Below, piece after piece: positions 42,422 to 50,905 of a stretch of 64,000 bases of DNA. The position numbers were made by a program, and so were the translations under genes. The first letter of the stretch is position 1, and every line of letters begins with the position of its first letter. The notes beneath the pieces were generated by a model. The model made no database searches and was not told the DNA's origin. It saw only the letters and a list, made by a program, of their open reading frames with translations. The DNA is from Lichenifustis flavocetrariae (GTDB lineage Bacteria > Pseudomonadota > Alphaproteobacteria > Rhizobiales > Beijerinckiaceae), in assembly GCF_026130545.1 (NCBI RefSeq), contig NZ_JAMOIM010000007.1, positions 1-64,000 of the forward strand. Reading direction: 5' to 3'.

Positions 42422-43070
42422 CGTGGAACTCCTTGACCTTCTCGGCCTCGCCTTCGGCGAAATATTGCAAGGTGGTGTAGCGGCCGGTGTGGACGTCCTT
42501 CATCGAGGCCGGCCCGGGAAAGCCGATGACCTTCCAGCCGATCTGCCCTTTGTTGCCGCCGTAGATGGGGTCGGCGTAGAAGCCCTGGCGCGTGTGGGTG
42601 ATCAGCAGCGGCAGGAAGTCGAGTTCGACCTCGGTGGAGGTCTGCTGCAAGGCGGGCTCCGCCGAGACGGGGCCGGCGAGCGCATCGTTGGGCGTCAGGG
42701 TCGTGGGCTGGCCCGTGCCGCCGGCCTCGACGCCGCGCAGCACGGTGTCCTGCTGGTCTGGTGTCAGAGCGACGAAATCAGCTGCGAAGTGCGCTTGGGC
42801 GCGGGCATCGAGATCCCGGATCCCCTCGACGTAGCGGGCGCGCATGATCTCGATGCGCTGCATCCAGGCGTCGGCGCTGCGGCCCTCCAGGACTTCGAAG
42901 CCCGAGCCATCCGGCTTGGCGAAGATGTAGCCGAGGCCGGACAGGTAGCGATCGAGGAAGTCGATGCAGCCGGCCTCGCGGGCACCCGGCGTCTCGTCGG
43001 TGGGGATGATCCGCGCCATCGCGGCCTCGATCGTGGCGCGCTGTTGCGGATTGAAGAAGGTGTCGGGCAT
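42411..43070 (-). CDS. Gluconate 2-dehydrogenase subunit 3 family protein
   Basis: 219 residues, the small partner of the GMC oxidoreductase. Recognisable by FFNPQQRATIEAAMARIIPTDE, the FLDRYLSG helix, LLITHTRQGFYADPIYGGN and GWKVIGFPGP. Most members have a twin-arginine signal; this one starts directly with the domain and has none, and no missed upstream start is evident. It follows the permease by 33 bp in the same operon. Confidence 0.88.
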   Translation of the reverse strand: MPDTFFNPQQRATIEAAMARIIPTDETPGAREAGCIDFLDRYLSGLGYIFAKPDGSGFEVLEGRSADAWMQRIEIMRARYVEGIRDLDARAQAHFAADFVALTPDQQDTVLRGVEAGGTGQPTTLTPNDALAGPVSAEPALQQTSTEVELDFLPLLITHTRQGFYADPIYGGNKGQIGWKVIGFPGPASMKDVHTGRYTTLQYFAEGEAEKVKEFHDGL

Positions 43071-43103
43071 AGGCTTCCTCGGGATGTTTTAGTTAGCGTC
43101 CGG

Positions 43104-44069
43104 TTACCGCTTCTTGGTCTGGCTGATCGCGACCGCGATGATGATGATCGCGCCGCGGGCGATGAGCTGCTGGCTGAACTCCAGGCCCATCAGCACGAGG
43201 CCGTTGTTAATGAGGCCGATCATCAGTGCGCCCATGATGGAGCCGACCACGGTGCCGGCCCCGCCGAACAGGCTGGTGCCGCCGAGCACGGCCGCCGCGA
43301 TCACCGAGAGTTCGTCCCCCTCGCCGAACTGGAAGCGGCCTGAATGCAGCCGCCCCGCGTAGAGCATTCCCGCCACCGCTGCCGCGACGCTCGACAGCAT
43401 GAGCACGCGGAATTTGATGGAGACGGTGTCGACGCCCGAATAGCGTGCCGAGGTCTCGTTGCCGCCGGTCGCCAGCACACGGCGCCCGAAGGTCGTCCGG
43501 CGCAGCACGACATGGCCGACGATGCCGAAGGCCACCATCCAGATCAGCAGGCTCGGCACCGGCCCGAGGTTGCCGCCGCCGAAGACGGAGGCATAGGACT
43601 TGTCGAGGATCGGGATCGCGGCCGTGGCGCTGATCCACATGGCGACGCCGCGGGCGATGCCCATCATGGCGAGGGTCGTCAGGAACGACGGGATGCCGAT
43701 CCCCGTCGTCAGCCAGCCATTGATGGCGCCCACGATCGCGCCGGTGCCGAGGCCGCAGACGATCCCGCCGAGGATGCCGAAATGGTCGATCCCCATTGCG
43801 GTCGCGACCGAGGCGAGGCCGGCCACGGCGCCTACCGAGAGGTCGATCTCGGCGGTGCCGAGCACGAAGGTCATCGCCACCGACACGACCGCGATGATGG
43901 CAGTCTGGCGGATGATGTTGAGGAGGTTGTTGGGGTCGAGGAAGCCTCGCTCTCCGAGCGTCGCCGCGAAGATGATGAAGATCGCGACGAAGCCGATGTA
44001 GATGATGTAGTCGCGCCAGTTGGCGATCGGGGACGGCGCCTTGTGGGCCGGCATGGCGGAATCGGTCAT
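43104..44069 (-). CDS. CUT2 sugar ABC transporter permease
   Basis: 321 residues, about eight to ten membrane segments, with LGTAEIDLSVGAVAGL and LGGTSLFGGAGTVVG. Only one permease is present, so a homodimer is expected. The start overlaps the ATPase stop by 4 bp (ATGA). It lies between the ATPase and the dehydrogenase small subunit, tying uptake and oxidation into one transcript. Confidence 0.92.
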   Translation of the reverse strand: MTDSAMPAHKAPSPIANWRDYIIYIGFVAIFIIFAATLGERGFLDPNNLLNIIRQTAIIAVVSVAMTFVLGTAEIDLSVGAVAGLASVATAMGIDHFGILGGIVCGLGTGAIVGAINGWLTTGIGIPSFLTTLAMMGIARGVAMWISATAAIPILDKSYASVFGGGNLGPVPSLLIWMVAFGIVGHVVLRRTTFGRRVLATGGNETSARYSGVDTVSIKFRVLMLSSVAAAVAGMLYAGRLHSGRFQFGEGDELSVIAAAVLGGTSLFGGAGTVVGSIMGALMIGLINNGLVLMGLEFSQQLIARGAIIIIAVAISQTKKR

Positions 44070-45622
44070 TGAACGGCCCCTCCCCGGGCTTCCTGCATGG
44101 CTTTGTTAAGCTTGCTTTCGGCGTGCTGGAGCGCGTCGATCGAGTCGGGATTGGCGGGATCGTCTAGCTCGTGACGCGCGATGTCGCGCACGATGCGCCC
44201 GTCGGACATGACGAGAATGCGGTCGCAGGCGGCGAGCAGCTCCTGCAGCTCCGACGACAGCACCAGGATCGCCTTGCCGGATTTGGCAAGGTCGCGGATC
44301 AGCGTGACGATCTCACTTTTTGAACCGATGTCGATGCCCGCCGTGGGTTCGTCGAGGATCAGCACATCGGGCTCGGTCGCGAGCCATTTGGCGATCACGA
44401 CTTTCTGCGCATTGCCGCCCGACAGGGTTTTCACCGTCGCCTTGCGGGAATCCGTCTTGATGCGCAGCCGCTTGATCGAATTTTCCGCAAGGGCCGCCGC
44501 CTTGGCACGATCGACCCACGTCGCCTTGGACAGACGGTCGAGACTGGGCAGGCCGATGTTGCTCTCGACCGAATGGAAGGCGACGAAACCCTGACGCGCC
44601 CGGTCCTCCGGCACCAGCGCGATCCCGGCCTCGATCGCGTCGCGCGGCTTGGCGATGGCAACCGGCTTGCCCTTGATGCGGATCTCGCCCGAGACGATCG
44701 GCTGGATGCCGCAGATCAACCGCGCAAGGGAGGAGCGCCCGCTACCGAGCAGCCCCGCGACACCCACGACCTCGCCGCGGTGAAGCGTGATGTTCACCGC
44801 CCGCGGCTTCTGCTCACCTGAGAGATCGCGGGTTTCGAGCAAGGCCTCCCCGAGGGTTGCGGTCTCGCGCGTCACGTCGGAAAAGCCGCGCGAGCGGCGG
44901 CCGATGATGTGGGCAATCATGCTGTCGAGCGTGAACTCGGACATCGGTGCGGTGACGATGTGCTTGCCGTCGCGCAGGATCGTGGCGCGGTCAGCGATCC
45001 GGAAGATCTCGTCCATCCGGTGCGACACGTAGACGATGGCGACACCCTTTCCGCGCAACTGACGCACGTAGTCGAACAGCCGATCGACCTCGGTCTGCGA
45101 CAAGGCGGTCGTCGGCTCGTCGAGCACCAGCACCCGGCAGGGCTGCGAGGTGGCCTTGATGATCTCGGTCAGCTGTTTGTGGCCAGCCGGGATGTCGGCG
45201 ACCTTGCGGGTCGGATCGATGGCCACGCCCATCGCGGCGAACAGTTTCCTGGTCTCGGCGATCGCGGCTTTGTCGTCGATCAGGCCACCGGCCTTGATCT
45301 CACGGGTGAGGAAGACGTTCTGTGCGACCGTCAGGGTCGGCACGAGGCTCATCTCCTGGAACGCCATCGCAACGCCGGCTGCGCGCGAGGCTTCCGGGGA
45401 ATAGATGGTCAGCGGCACGCCACCGATCTCGATCGTGCCGGAGGTCGGCGGCTGCACGCCGCGCAGGATCTTCAGAATGGTCGACTTGCCGGCTCCGTTC
45501 TCGCCGAGCAGCGCATGGACTTCGCCCGGCTCGACCGTGAAGCTCACGCCGTCGAGAGCGCGAACACCGCCGAAGTGCTTCGACACGTTGATCATGTGGA
45601 CGGCGTCGGGTGTGGATGACAT
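44066..45622 (-). CDS. CUT2 sugar ABC transporter, duplicated ATPase
   Basis: 518 residues. Walker A GENGAGKST at 40-48, first-half Walker B VLVLDEPTTAL, and a second half with GLLGSGRSSLARLIC, LSGGNAQKVVIAKWL and LILDEPTAGIDI. Standard for the family. It is separated from the upstream binding protein gene by a 157-bp palindromic repeat, and overlaps the permease. Confidence 0.93.
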   Translation of the reverse strand: MSSTPDAVHMINVSKHFGGVRALDGVSFTVEPGEVHALLGENGAGKSTILKILRGVQPPTSGTIEIGGVPLTIYSPEASRAAGVAMAFQEMSLVPTLTVAQNVFLTREIKAGGLIDDKAAIAETRKLFAAMGVAIDPTRKVADIPAGHKQLTEIIKATSQPCRVLVLDEPTTALSQTEVDRLFDYVRQLRGKGVAIVYVSHRMDEIFRIADRATILRDGKHIVTAPMSEFTLDSMIAHIIGRRSRGFSDVTRETATLGEALLETRDLSGEQKPRAVNITLHRGEVVGVAGLLGSGRSSLARLICGIQPIVSGEIRIKGKPVAIAKPRDAIEAGIALVPEDRARQGFVAFHSVESNIGLPSLDRLSKATWVDRAKAAALAENSIKRLRIKTDSRKATVKTLSGGNAQKVVIAKWLATEPDVLILDEPTAGIDIGSKSEIVTLIRDLAKSGKAILVLSSELQELLAACDRILVMSDGRIVRDIARHELDDPANPDSIDALQHAESKLNKAMQEARGGAVQ

Positions 45623-45640
45623 GACGGAGGCCCAAGAGAT

Positions 45641-45797
45641 CCCTTCTCCCGTGCGAACGGGAGAAGGTGGCCCTCGCGTCAGCGAGGGTCGGATGAGGGT
45701 CGGCTCGGCGCGCGGGGCTAGGATGGTCGAGGGCAGCGCCGGCCCTCATCCGTCACGACTGCGTCGCGACACCTTCTCCCGCTCACGCGGGAGAAGG
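45641..45797. repeat. Intergenic palindromic repeat element
   Basis: Two outer hairpins with the same stem, CCTTCTCCCG/CGGGAGAAGG (45642-45667 and 45772-45797), flank an inner hairpin CCCTCG-CGTCAG-CGAGGG and the pair GGATGAGGG/CCCTCATCC. The whole unit is a large imperfect inverted repeat. Sequences of this build are scattered in many copies through genomes of Hyphomicrobiales and related groups. It lies between the binding-protein and ATPase genes of an operon, where such elements can stabilise or end the upstream RNA. I see only this copy in the window. Confidence 0.85.
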
Positions 45798-45807
45798 GAG
45801 CAATTGC

Positions 45808-46926
45808 TCACATGCTCTTCTTGATCTTGTCGGTGACGGGCTTGTGGTAGACTTGTTGCCAAGCGTCGGCGAGGTTCGCCTTTGTGACCGGCAGCGCGGG
45901 CAGCGCCACATAGGCGGGGGCCGCCTTGCCGAGCAGGCCGTAGCCCGCCAGCATCGCTTCGGTCACGCCCTGGTCGTAAGGGCGCTGTGCCGACAAGCCC
46001 TTGATCACGCCGTCGCTCGCCATGTTGATCGCGACGTTCTCGCCGAGGTCGCAATTGGTGACGATGAGATCGTCGCGACCATTTGTGCTGGCAGCGGCGA
46101 TGACGCCTTCGGCCGGCACGTCCCACACCGCCCAGATGCCCTTGATCGATCGGTGCGACACCAGCATGGCGCCGGCGGCCTTTTCGGCGTCGCCGGAGAA
46201 ATCAGGACCGCCGATGCCCTGTTCGGCCACGATGTGGATTTCGGGATAGTTCTCGGCGAGGGTCTTCTTCACCGCGTCGTAGCGCTGTTTCGTGACGAAG
46301 AAGTCGGCCGCGTGGAAGATCAAGCCGACGTCGCCCTTGCCGCCGAGCGCCTGCGCCAGAAGATGCGCCGTCGCAACGCCGTTGCCGTAGTTGTCGGCTG
46401 AGACGACGCTGACGTACTCCTTGCCGGCCGTGAATCCCTTCGGCACGTTGTCCATGAAGACAAGCTTCACGCCCGCGTCTGCGGCGGCCTTGTATTCGGT
46501 GGCGGTCGCGACCGGGTCGGTCGGGATCGAGACGATGATGTTGGGTTTCTGGGCCAGCACGGTCTCGATGTCGGCGACCTGCTTGTCCGGCTTGAACCCG
46601 GCATCCGTCGTGGCCACGACATCGATGCTCATAGTGGCGAACTGCGCCTTCAACCCCTCGATCTGCGCCTGCGACCAGTCATTGCCGGCATAATGCATCA
46701 CGATGGCGGCCTTGGCGTGCATGCCCTTGATCTTCGCGAGTTCATCGGCGCTCAAGGTGACCGAGGAGGCCGGCTCCGGCTTCTCGCCGTTGGGACCGAG
46801 GCTCATGACGTGCTTGCCGACCTCCTGAATGGCAGTCGCGGGGTCGGTCGCATGTGCGCTGGTCGCAAGGCCGAGACCGAGCGTGAGGCAAAGGGCCGTC
46901 GATTGGAGCAATGAGGCGAGGCGCAT
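45808..46926 (-). CDS. CUT2 periplasmic sugar-binding protein
   Basis: 372 residues with a signal peptide to about residue 26 (TSAHA). Segments: AAIVMHYAGNDWSQAQIEGL, PNIIVSIPTDPVA, VFMDNVPKGF, WAVWDVPAEGVIAAAS and AQRPYDQGVTEA. Its closest relatives in the window are the proteins at 31762 and, without signal, 49463. It follows the TIM-barrel isomerase by 58 bp and precedes the repeat element. Sugar ligand unknown. Confidence 0.9.
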   Translation of the reverse strand: MRLASLLQSTALCLTLGLGLATSAHATDPATAIQEVGKHVMSLGPNGEKPEPASSVTLSADELAKIKGMHAKAAIVMHYAGNDWSQAQIEGLKAQFATMSIDVVATTDAGFKPDKQVADIETVLAQKPNIIVSIPTDPVATATEYKAAADAGVKLVFMDNVPKGFTAGKEYVSVVSADNYGNGVATAHLLAQALGGKGDVGLIFHAADFFVTKQRYDAVKKTLAENYPEIHIVAEQGIGGPDFSGDAEKAAGAMLVSHRSIKGIWAVWDVPAEGVIAAASTNGRDDLIVTNCDLGENVAINMASDGVIKGLSAQRPYDQGVTEAMLAGYGLLGKAAPAYVALPALPVTKANLADAWQQVYHKPVTDKIKKSM

Positions 46927-46984
46927 GTGATCTCCCTTGATGATTGAATATTGATCGTTGCGGGCCGGAGGACCGGCCCGAAGG

Positions 46985-47815
46985 TCAGCCTCTGGCCGCT
47001 TCAGAGGTGACGAAGGCGTGGCTCTCGCGCGCCGCGCCGATGGGATCAGGCCAGCTGTCGAGTTCGTTGCAGACCCAGCCGGCGTAGCCGATGTCCTTCA
47101 GCGCCCGGATCACGGCGCCGTTGTCGCAATCGCCGACATCGACCGGCGTGAAGGCGAACGGCTCGCGCTGCCAGCCCTTGAGGTGGACGTAGGAAATGCG
47201 GGACGCATGCTCGCGCACCATCGCGGCGACGTCGCCGCCGGCCGCGGCGAGATGAGCGGTGTCGGGGCAGAAGCCGATGCCGGTCTTCTCGAAGATCGTC
47301 CGCACCTCGTCGGGGTTCTCGACGATGGTGGAGAGGTGGGGATGGTACTGCGCACGCAGCCCCCGCGCCTCGGCAATCGTGACGACCTTGTCGAGCGCCG
47401 AGGCGAGCGCGTCGTAATCCGCCGGGCGCGTGCCGTCGAACCTCCGCGCGCCGCCGCCGACCACGAGATGCTCAGCGCCAAGCGCCTGCGCGGCATCGGC
47501 GGCTTTCGTGATGCGAGCGAGCTCTTCGGGCAGGATATCGGGGAAGATCAGGTTGCCGCCGCTGTAGAGCGCGACGAGGGCAAGTTTCGTCTCCGCAAGA
47601 ATGCGCCGAATCGTGGCGTAGTCGTCGCCCGCGCCGTCGAGCACATTCCCGTCGAAGAACTCGATCCCGTCGTAGCCCGCGGCTGCGATGTCGCGCGCCG
47701 CCCGGGCCATGTCGCCGAAGGTCCGGTAGGCCAGTCGCGTCACCGACGTGACGCCCACGGCATCGCCCCCGAGCGGTCCCCAGCAATTGGCGTGATAGGC
47801 GAGCTTCCAGGTCAT
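46985..47815 (-). CDS. TIM-barrel sugar isomerase/epimerase family protein
   Basis: 276 residues from the ATG at 47815, which follows AAGGGAGGTCACC (a near-perfect ribosome site). Xylose-isomerase-like barrel: AAAGYDGIEFFDG, the metal Glu/Asp/His set in QYHPHLSTIVEN, GFCPDTAHLAAAGG and YVHLKGW, and a late NELDSW. Family members include inosose dehydratase, tagatose/psicose epimerases and enzymes acting on 3-keto sugars. As first gene of the operon with a GMC dehydrogenase, it may convert the keto sugar, but this is context only. Confidence 0.88.
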   Translation of the reverse strand: MTWKLAYHANCWGPLGGDAVGVTSVTRLAYRTFGDMARAARDIAAAGYDGIEFFDGNVLDGAGDDYATIRRILAETKLALVALYSGGNLIFPDILPEELARITKAADAAQALGAEHLVVGGGARRFDGTRPADYDALASALDKVVTIAEARGLRAQYHPHLSTIVENPDEVRTIFEKTGIGFCPDTAHLAAAGGDVAAMVREHASRISYVHLKGWQREPFAFTPVDVGDCDNGAVIRALKDIGYAGWVCNELDSWPDPIGAARESHAFVTSEAARG

Positions 47816-47861
47816 GGTGACCTCCCTTTGCAACGCGGCTTAAGCCATCTCTGTTATGTCG

Positions 47862-47894
47862 TTGTCAGTCTTCGATATGCTGATAATATGCGAA
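47862..47894 (+). promoter_or_regulatory. Candidate promoter with overlapping dyad upstream of the ROK gene
   Basis: TTGTCA (47862-47867) and TAATAT (47884-47889) are 16 bp apart, a fair sigma-70-type pair in an AT-rich gap. An imperfect dyad TTCGATAT/ATATGCGAA (47871-47894) covers the -10. It lies between the divergent isomerase and ROK genes, suggesting repression of one or both by the ROK protein. Confidence 0.4.
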
Positions 47895-47962
47895 AGTCAA
47901 CATGGGGTTGCTTCTTTACGGCATATCTTGATTGTTCAAGTGGGGTGCCTGCCTGACCAGAT

Positions 47963-49372
47963 GTGGAAAGCAGCGTCGTGGGAAACGGAGTTGTGGTGGC
48001 AAAACCCGAGGTGCGACGTGGGTCGAGAGTTGCCTCCTCGGGAGCAACACGCGCGGCGCCGCCCGTTGCTGCGACCGATCGGGTGCGGGCTGCCGAATCG
48101 GAGCGTCAGAGCCTCGCGGCGATCCTCAACCTGGTGCGCAAGGGCGGCGCAACCACCCGGCTGGATATCGAGCGCGACGCCCGCTTGGGCCGCGCCGTCG
48201 TTGCTGATCGTCTGGCGACGCTCGAAGGTTTCGGTCTGATCGACAATCGCGCTGTGGGGCGATCGGTCGGAGGGCGCGCCCCGCGGCTGGTCCGTTTTCG
48301 CGCAGAGGCCGGCCGGCTTCTGGTGGCCAATATCGATCGCGACACGATCGGCGTCGGACTTGCCGACCTCGAGGGACAGTTGGTCCTGGAGCATTACGAA
48401 GACATCGATGTCGGCATGTCGGCGGAGGCGCTGTTCCGGCGAGTGGACGCGCTGTTCACCTGGTCGCTCGACCAGGATGGCGCGGCCGGATTGTGGGGAA
48501 TCAGCCTCGGCCTGCCAGGGCCGGTCACGTCGCACGGCAATGGCGGAATCGAATTGCCCGACGTGGGTGCCATTCCGGACTGGCACGACGCCCGCCTGGT
48601 GGAACGGCTGGCCGACCGCTTCGCGGCGCCGCTCTGGGCGCGCAGTGCCGTCCAGGTCGCGACCATGGGGGAGATCGGCGCGCTGACGCACGCGCAGAAC
48701 CGGGACATGCTGTTCGTCGATCTCGGCACCGAGATCAACGCCGGATTTCTCTCAAATGGTCGGCTCCACCGCGGTGCTCACGGGATCGCGGGCGGCATCG
48801 GGCATGTCTACGTTGCGGACGCCCAAACGGCGATCTGCGGCTGCGGCAATGTCGGCTGCCTGCAGGCCGTCGCCGGATGCGAGGCCGTCGCGCGGGAAGG
48901 GCTGCGCGCCGCGACCGACGGCCGCAGCCGCGTGTTGGCCGAAACGCTGCGGAAGACCGGCGTTGTCACGGTCGCGGACGTCGGCACGGCGACCCGGTTC
49001 GGCGACCCGTTCTCGGCCGATCTCCTGGCACGCACCGGACGTTCGATTGGCACCGTTTTGGCGACGCTCGTCAACGTGCTCAATCCGTCGATCGTCGTCA
49101 TCGGCGGCGAGTTGGCGCAAACGGGCGATATCTGCATCGCCGCGATCCGCGAGGGAATCTATCGGCATTCCCAACCGCTGCTGACGCGAGACCTCGCCAT
49201 CGTGCGCTCCCGCACGGGGCGTTCTTCCGGCCTCATCGGGGCGGCCGAGGTCGCTCTTGACGCGCTTTTCGCGCCGGACATCCTGGAAGGCTGGATCACG
49301 TCGGGTTCGCCCCTCGCGCATCCCGACGTGCTTCGTTTGCTCGAAGACGCACGCCGCGCCGTGCAGGCATGA
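47963..49372 (+). CDS. ROK family transcriptional regulator (XylR/NagC-like)
   Basis: 469 residues as annotated from a GTG; a second GTG at 47996 preceded by GGAG is equally possible. N-terminal winged helix around 50-95 (AAILNLVRKGGATTRLDIER, then VADRLATLEGFGLI), then a ROK sugar-kinase-like domain with the zinc site CGCGNVGCLQA and the GIAGGIGHV region. ROK repressors bind sugars or sugar phosphates. Divergent from the isomerase-ABC-dehydrogenase operon and therefore its likely regulator. The next gene, 90 bp on, encodes a signal-less binding protein. Confidence 0.9.
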   Translation: MESSVVGNGVVVAKPEVRRGSRVASSGATRAAPPVAATDRVRAAESERQSLAAILNLVRKGGATTRLDIERDARLGRAVVADRLATLEGFGLIDNRAVGRSVGGRAPRLVRFRAEAGRLLVANIDRDTIGVGLADLEGQLVLEHYEDIDVGMSAEALFRRVDALFTWSLDQDGAAGLWGISLGLPGPVTSHGNGGIELPDVGAIPDWHDARLVERLADRFAAPLWARSAVQVATMGEIGALTHAQNRDMLFVDLGTEINAGFLSNGRLHRGAHGIAGGIGHVYVADAQTAICGCGNVGCLQAVAGCEAVAREGLRAATDGRSRVLAETLRKTGVVTVADVGTATRFGDPFSADLLARTGRSIGTVLATLVNVLNPSIVVIGGELAQTGDICIAAIREGIYRHSQPLLTRDLAIVRSRTGRSSGLIGAAEVALDALFAPDILEGWITSGSPLAHPDVLRLLEDARRAVQA

Positions 49373-49462
49373 CGGCCGACCGACATTTGCAGAGTGCACC
49401 GCCGGTCGGTAGGCTTGCCATCGAAGCCGGCCATCCAGAGCGCGGCGAACGGGACGGAACCG

Positions 49463-50497
49463 ATGCCGACGATCCACGAGTCGACACCCGCATCGACCCG
49501 CCCCCTTTTCGCAGGGCTTGGCCCGCACGGCGAGAGGCCGGCGACCCCCGAAACAATCGACCTGTCTCCCGAGGCTCTGCGACGCGCCCGCGAAGGGGCC
49601 TACCGGATCGCCGTCGTCCTGCACACAACGACCTCCGACTGGTCAAAACGGCAGATCGCCGGCATTCGCGCGGGCCTCACCGAGGCGGGTGCAGCCGTTG
49701 TCGACGTCATCGACTGCGCCTACGATTCAGCCACACAGGTCAAAGCCATCGAACGGCTCGTGCGTGAAAGGCCCGACGCCGTGATCGGCATTCCGTTCGG
49801 CGGAAGCGCCGTGTCACGCGCGTTTCGCGCGGTGTCGGCCGCCGGGATCAAGCTCATCCTGCTGGACAACGCGCCCTCCGGCCTCCTGCCGGAGGCGGAC
49901 TACGTCAGCGTCGTCTCGTGCGACAATTTCGGCCTGGGGCAGATCGCGGCGAGCCTGCTGTCGCCTTACGTTCCATCGGGAGGAACGGTGGGCATCGTCG
50001 CCTACAAGATCGACTTCTTCGCGACGGCGCAGCGCGAAATCGCCTTCTCCAAATGGATGCAGCGCGAGCGACCGGACATCGTGCTGACCCAAGTGAAGTT
50101 CGAAACGCCAGCGCAATCCGGATTGGTCGTAGGTCCCTACCTTGATTGCCACCCCGATCTGGACGGTGTTTTCGTTGTCTGGGATGAGCCGGCCGTCGAG
50201 TCGCTGCGCGAAATTTCGCGCCGGCCGCGGCGCCCGGCGATGACGACCGTCGATCTGGGAAAAGCAGTCGCGGACGCGCTGATCCGTGGAGACATCGTCA
50301 AAGGCATCGCCGCGCAGCGCCCGTTCGAGCAAGGCCATGCCGCGGCCGTCGCGGCGGTTGCGGCCCTGACTGGCCAGCCGGTGCCGCCTTGGATCGTTTT
50401 GCCAGGCCTCTCCGTGACCGCCGCCAATGTGGTCGACGCGTATCATACCGTTGGGGGCGAACCCGCATCGCCGGCACTGATCGCCGCCGGAGACTAA
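49463..50497 (+). CDS. CUT2-type solute-binding protein without signal peptide
   Basis: 344 residues from the ATG at 49463. The body parallels the periplasmic protein at 45808 segment by segment: AGLGPHGERPA against SLGPNGEKPE, TSDWSKRQIAGIRAGL against NDWSQAQIEGLKAQF, LLDNAPSG against FMDNVPKG, YVSVVSCDNFG against YVSVVSADNYG, AQRPFEQG against AQRPYDQG. The N-terminus is hydrophilic (MPTIHESTPASTRPLF) and no upstream in-frame signal exists, so the protein should stay in the cytoplasm. No DNA-binding domain is attached. Next to a ROK regulator it may be a sensor or sugar-buffering partner, or a paralogue that lost its signal. Confidence 0.85.
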   Translation: MPTIHESTPASTRPLFAGLGPHGERPATPETIDLSPEALRRAREGAYRIAVVLHTTTSDWSKRQIAGIRAGLTEAGAAVVDVIDCAYDSATQVKAIERLVRERPDAVIGIPFGGSAVSRAFRAVSAAGIKLILLDNAPSGLLPEADYVSVVSCDNFGLGQIAASLLSPYVPSGGTVGIVAYKIDFFATAQREIAFSKWMQRERPDIVLTQVKFETPAQSGLVVGPYLDCHPDLDGVFVVWDEPAVESLREISRRPRRPAMTTVDLGKAVADALIRGDIVKGIAAQRPFEQGHAAAVAAVAALTGQPVPPWIVLPGLSVTAANVVDAYHTVGGEPASPALIAAGD

Positions 50498-50905
50498 ACG
50501 GTCGAGCGAGGGTCGCTGTCGAGATCGGCATTGAGCATCGAGAATGGCTGGATTGGCGCGTTCATGCCGGACGTTCTACGGCTCAAGCTGGCGCAAAATG
50601 AGAGCTTTCCATTCGTGAGCATTGATATCGTGGAACACGAGGCAGCTTGTTGCTGGGCTCTGTGCGCTCCGGCGTCTACAGCAGCGGCACGATGGAGATG
50701 TCGACCGGTCGCCCGAACAGCAGAATGGCAAGAAACAGCATCTTCATCAAAGATGACATGAAAGCGCTCTGTTGGTCTCAGGCGATAGAGGCACATCACG
50801 CGTCCGGGCGGGCTGCTTCCAGGCAGTTCTTTGGCTTGAGCTGTCCGTGGAACGACCGCGCAACCGGGCTAAGCGGCTGCGGCGAAGGCAGCCATGGCGA
50901 CGCCC
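50498..50905. other. Gene-free gap between convergent genes
   Basis: About 400 bp between the stops of the cytoplasmic binding protein and the DUF1579 gene. Short frames occur on both strands; a minus-strand 28-codon frame near 50675-50760 (MSSLMKMLFLAILLFG) looks like a small hydrophobic peptide but has no support. No convincing terminator or RNA gene was found. Confidence 0.4.

Noticed and set aside
46958-47956. 332-codon + strand open frame over the isomerase gene
   Set aside because: The minus-strand isomerase has a perfect ribosome site and metal motifs; the plus frame has none.
50675-50760. Small hydrophobic 28-codon frame on the minus strand as a membrane microprotein
   Set aside because: No ribosome site, no conservation evidence and a gene-poor convergent gap; chance is more likely.
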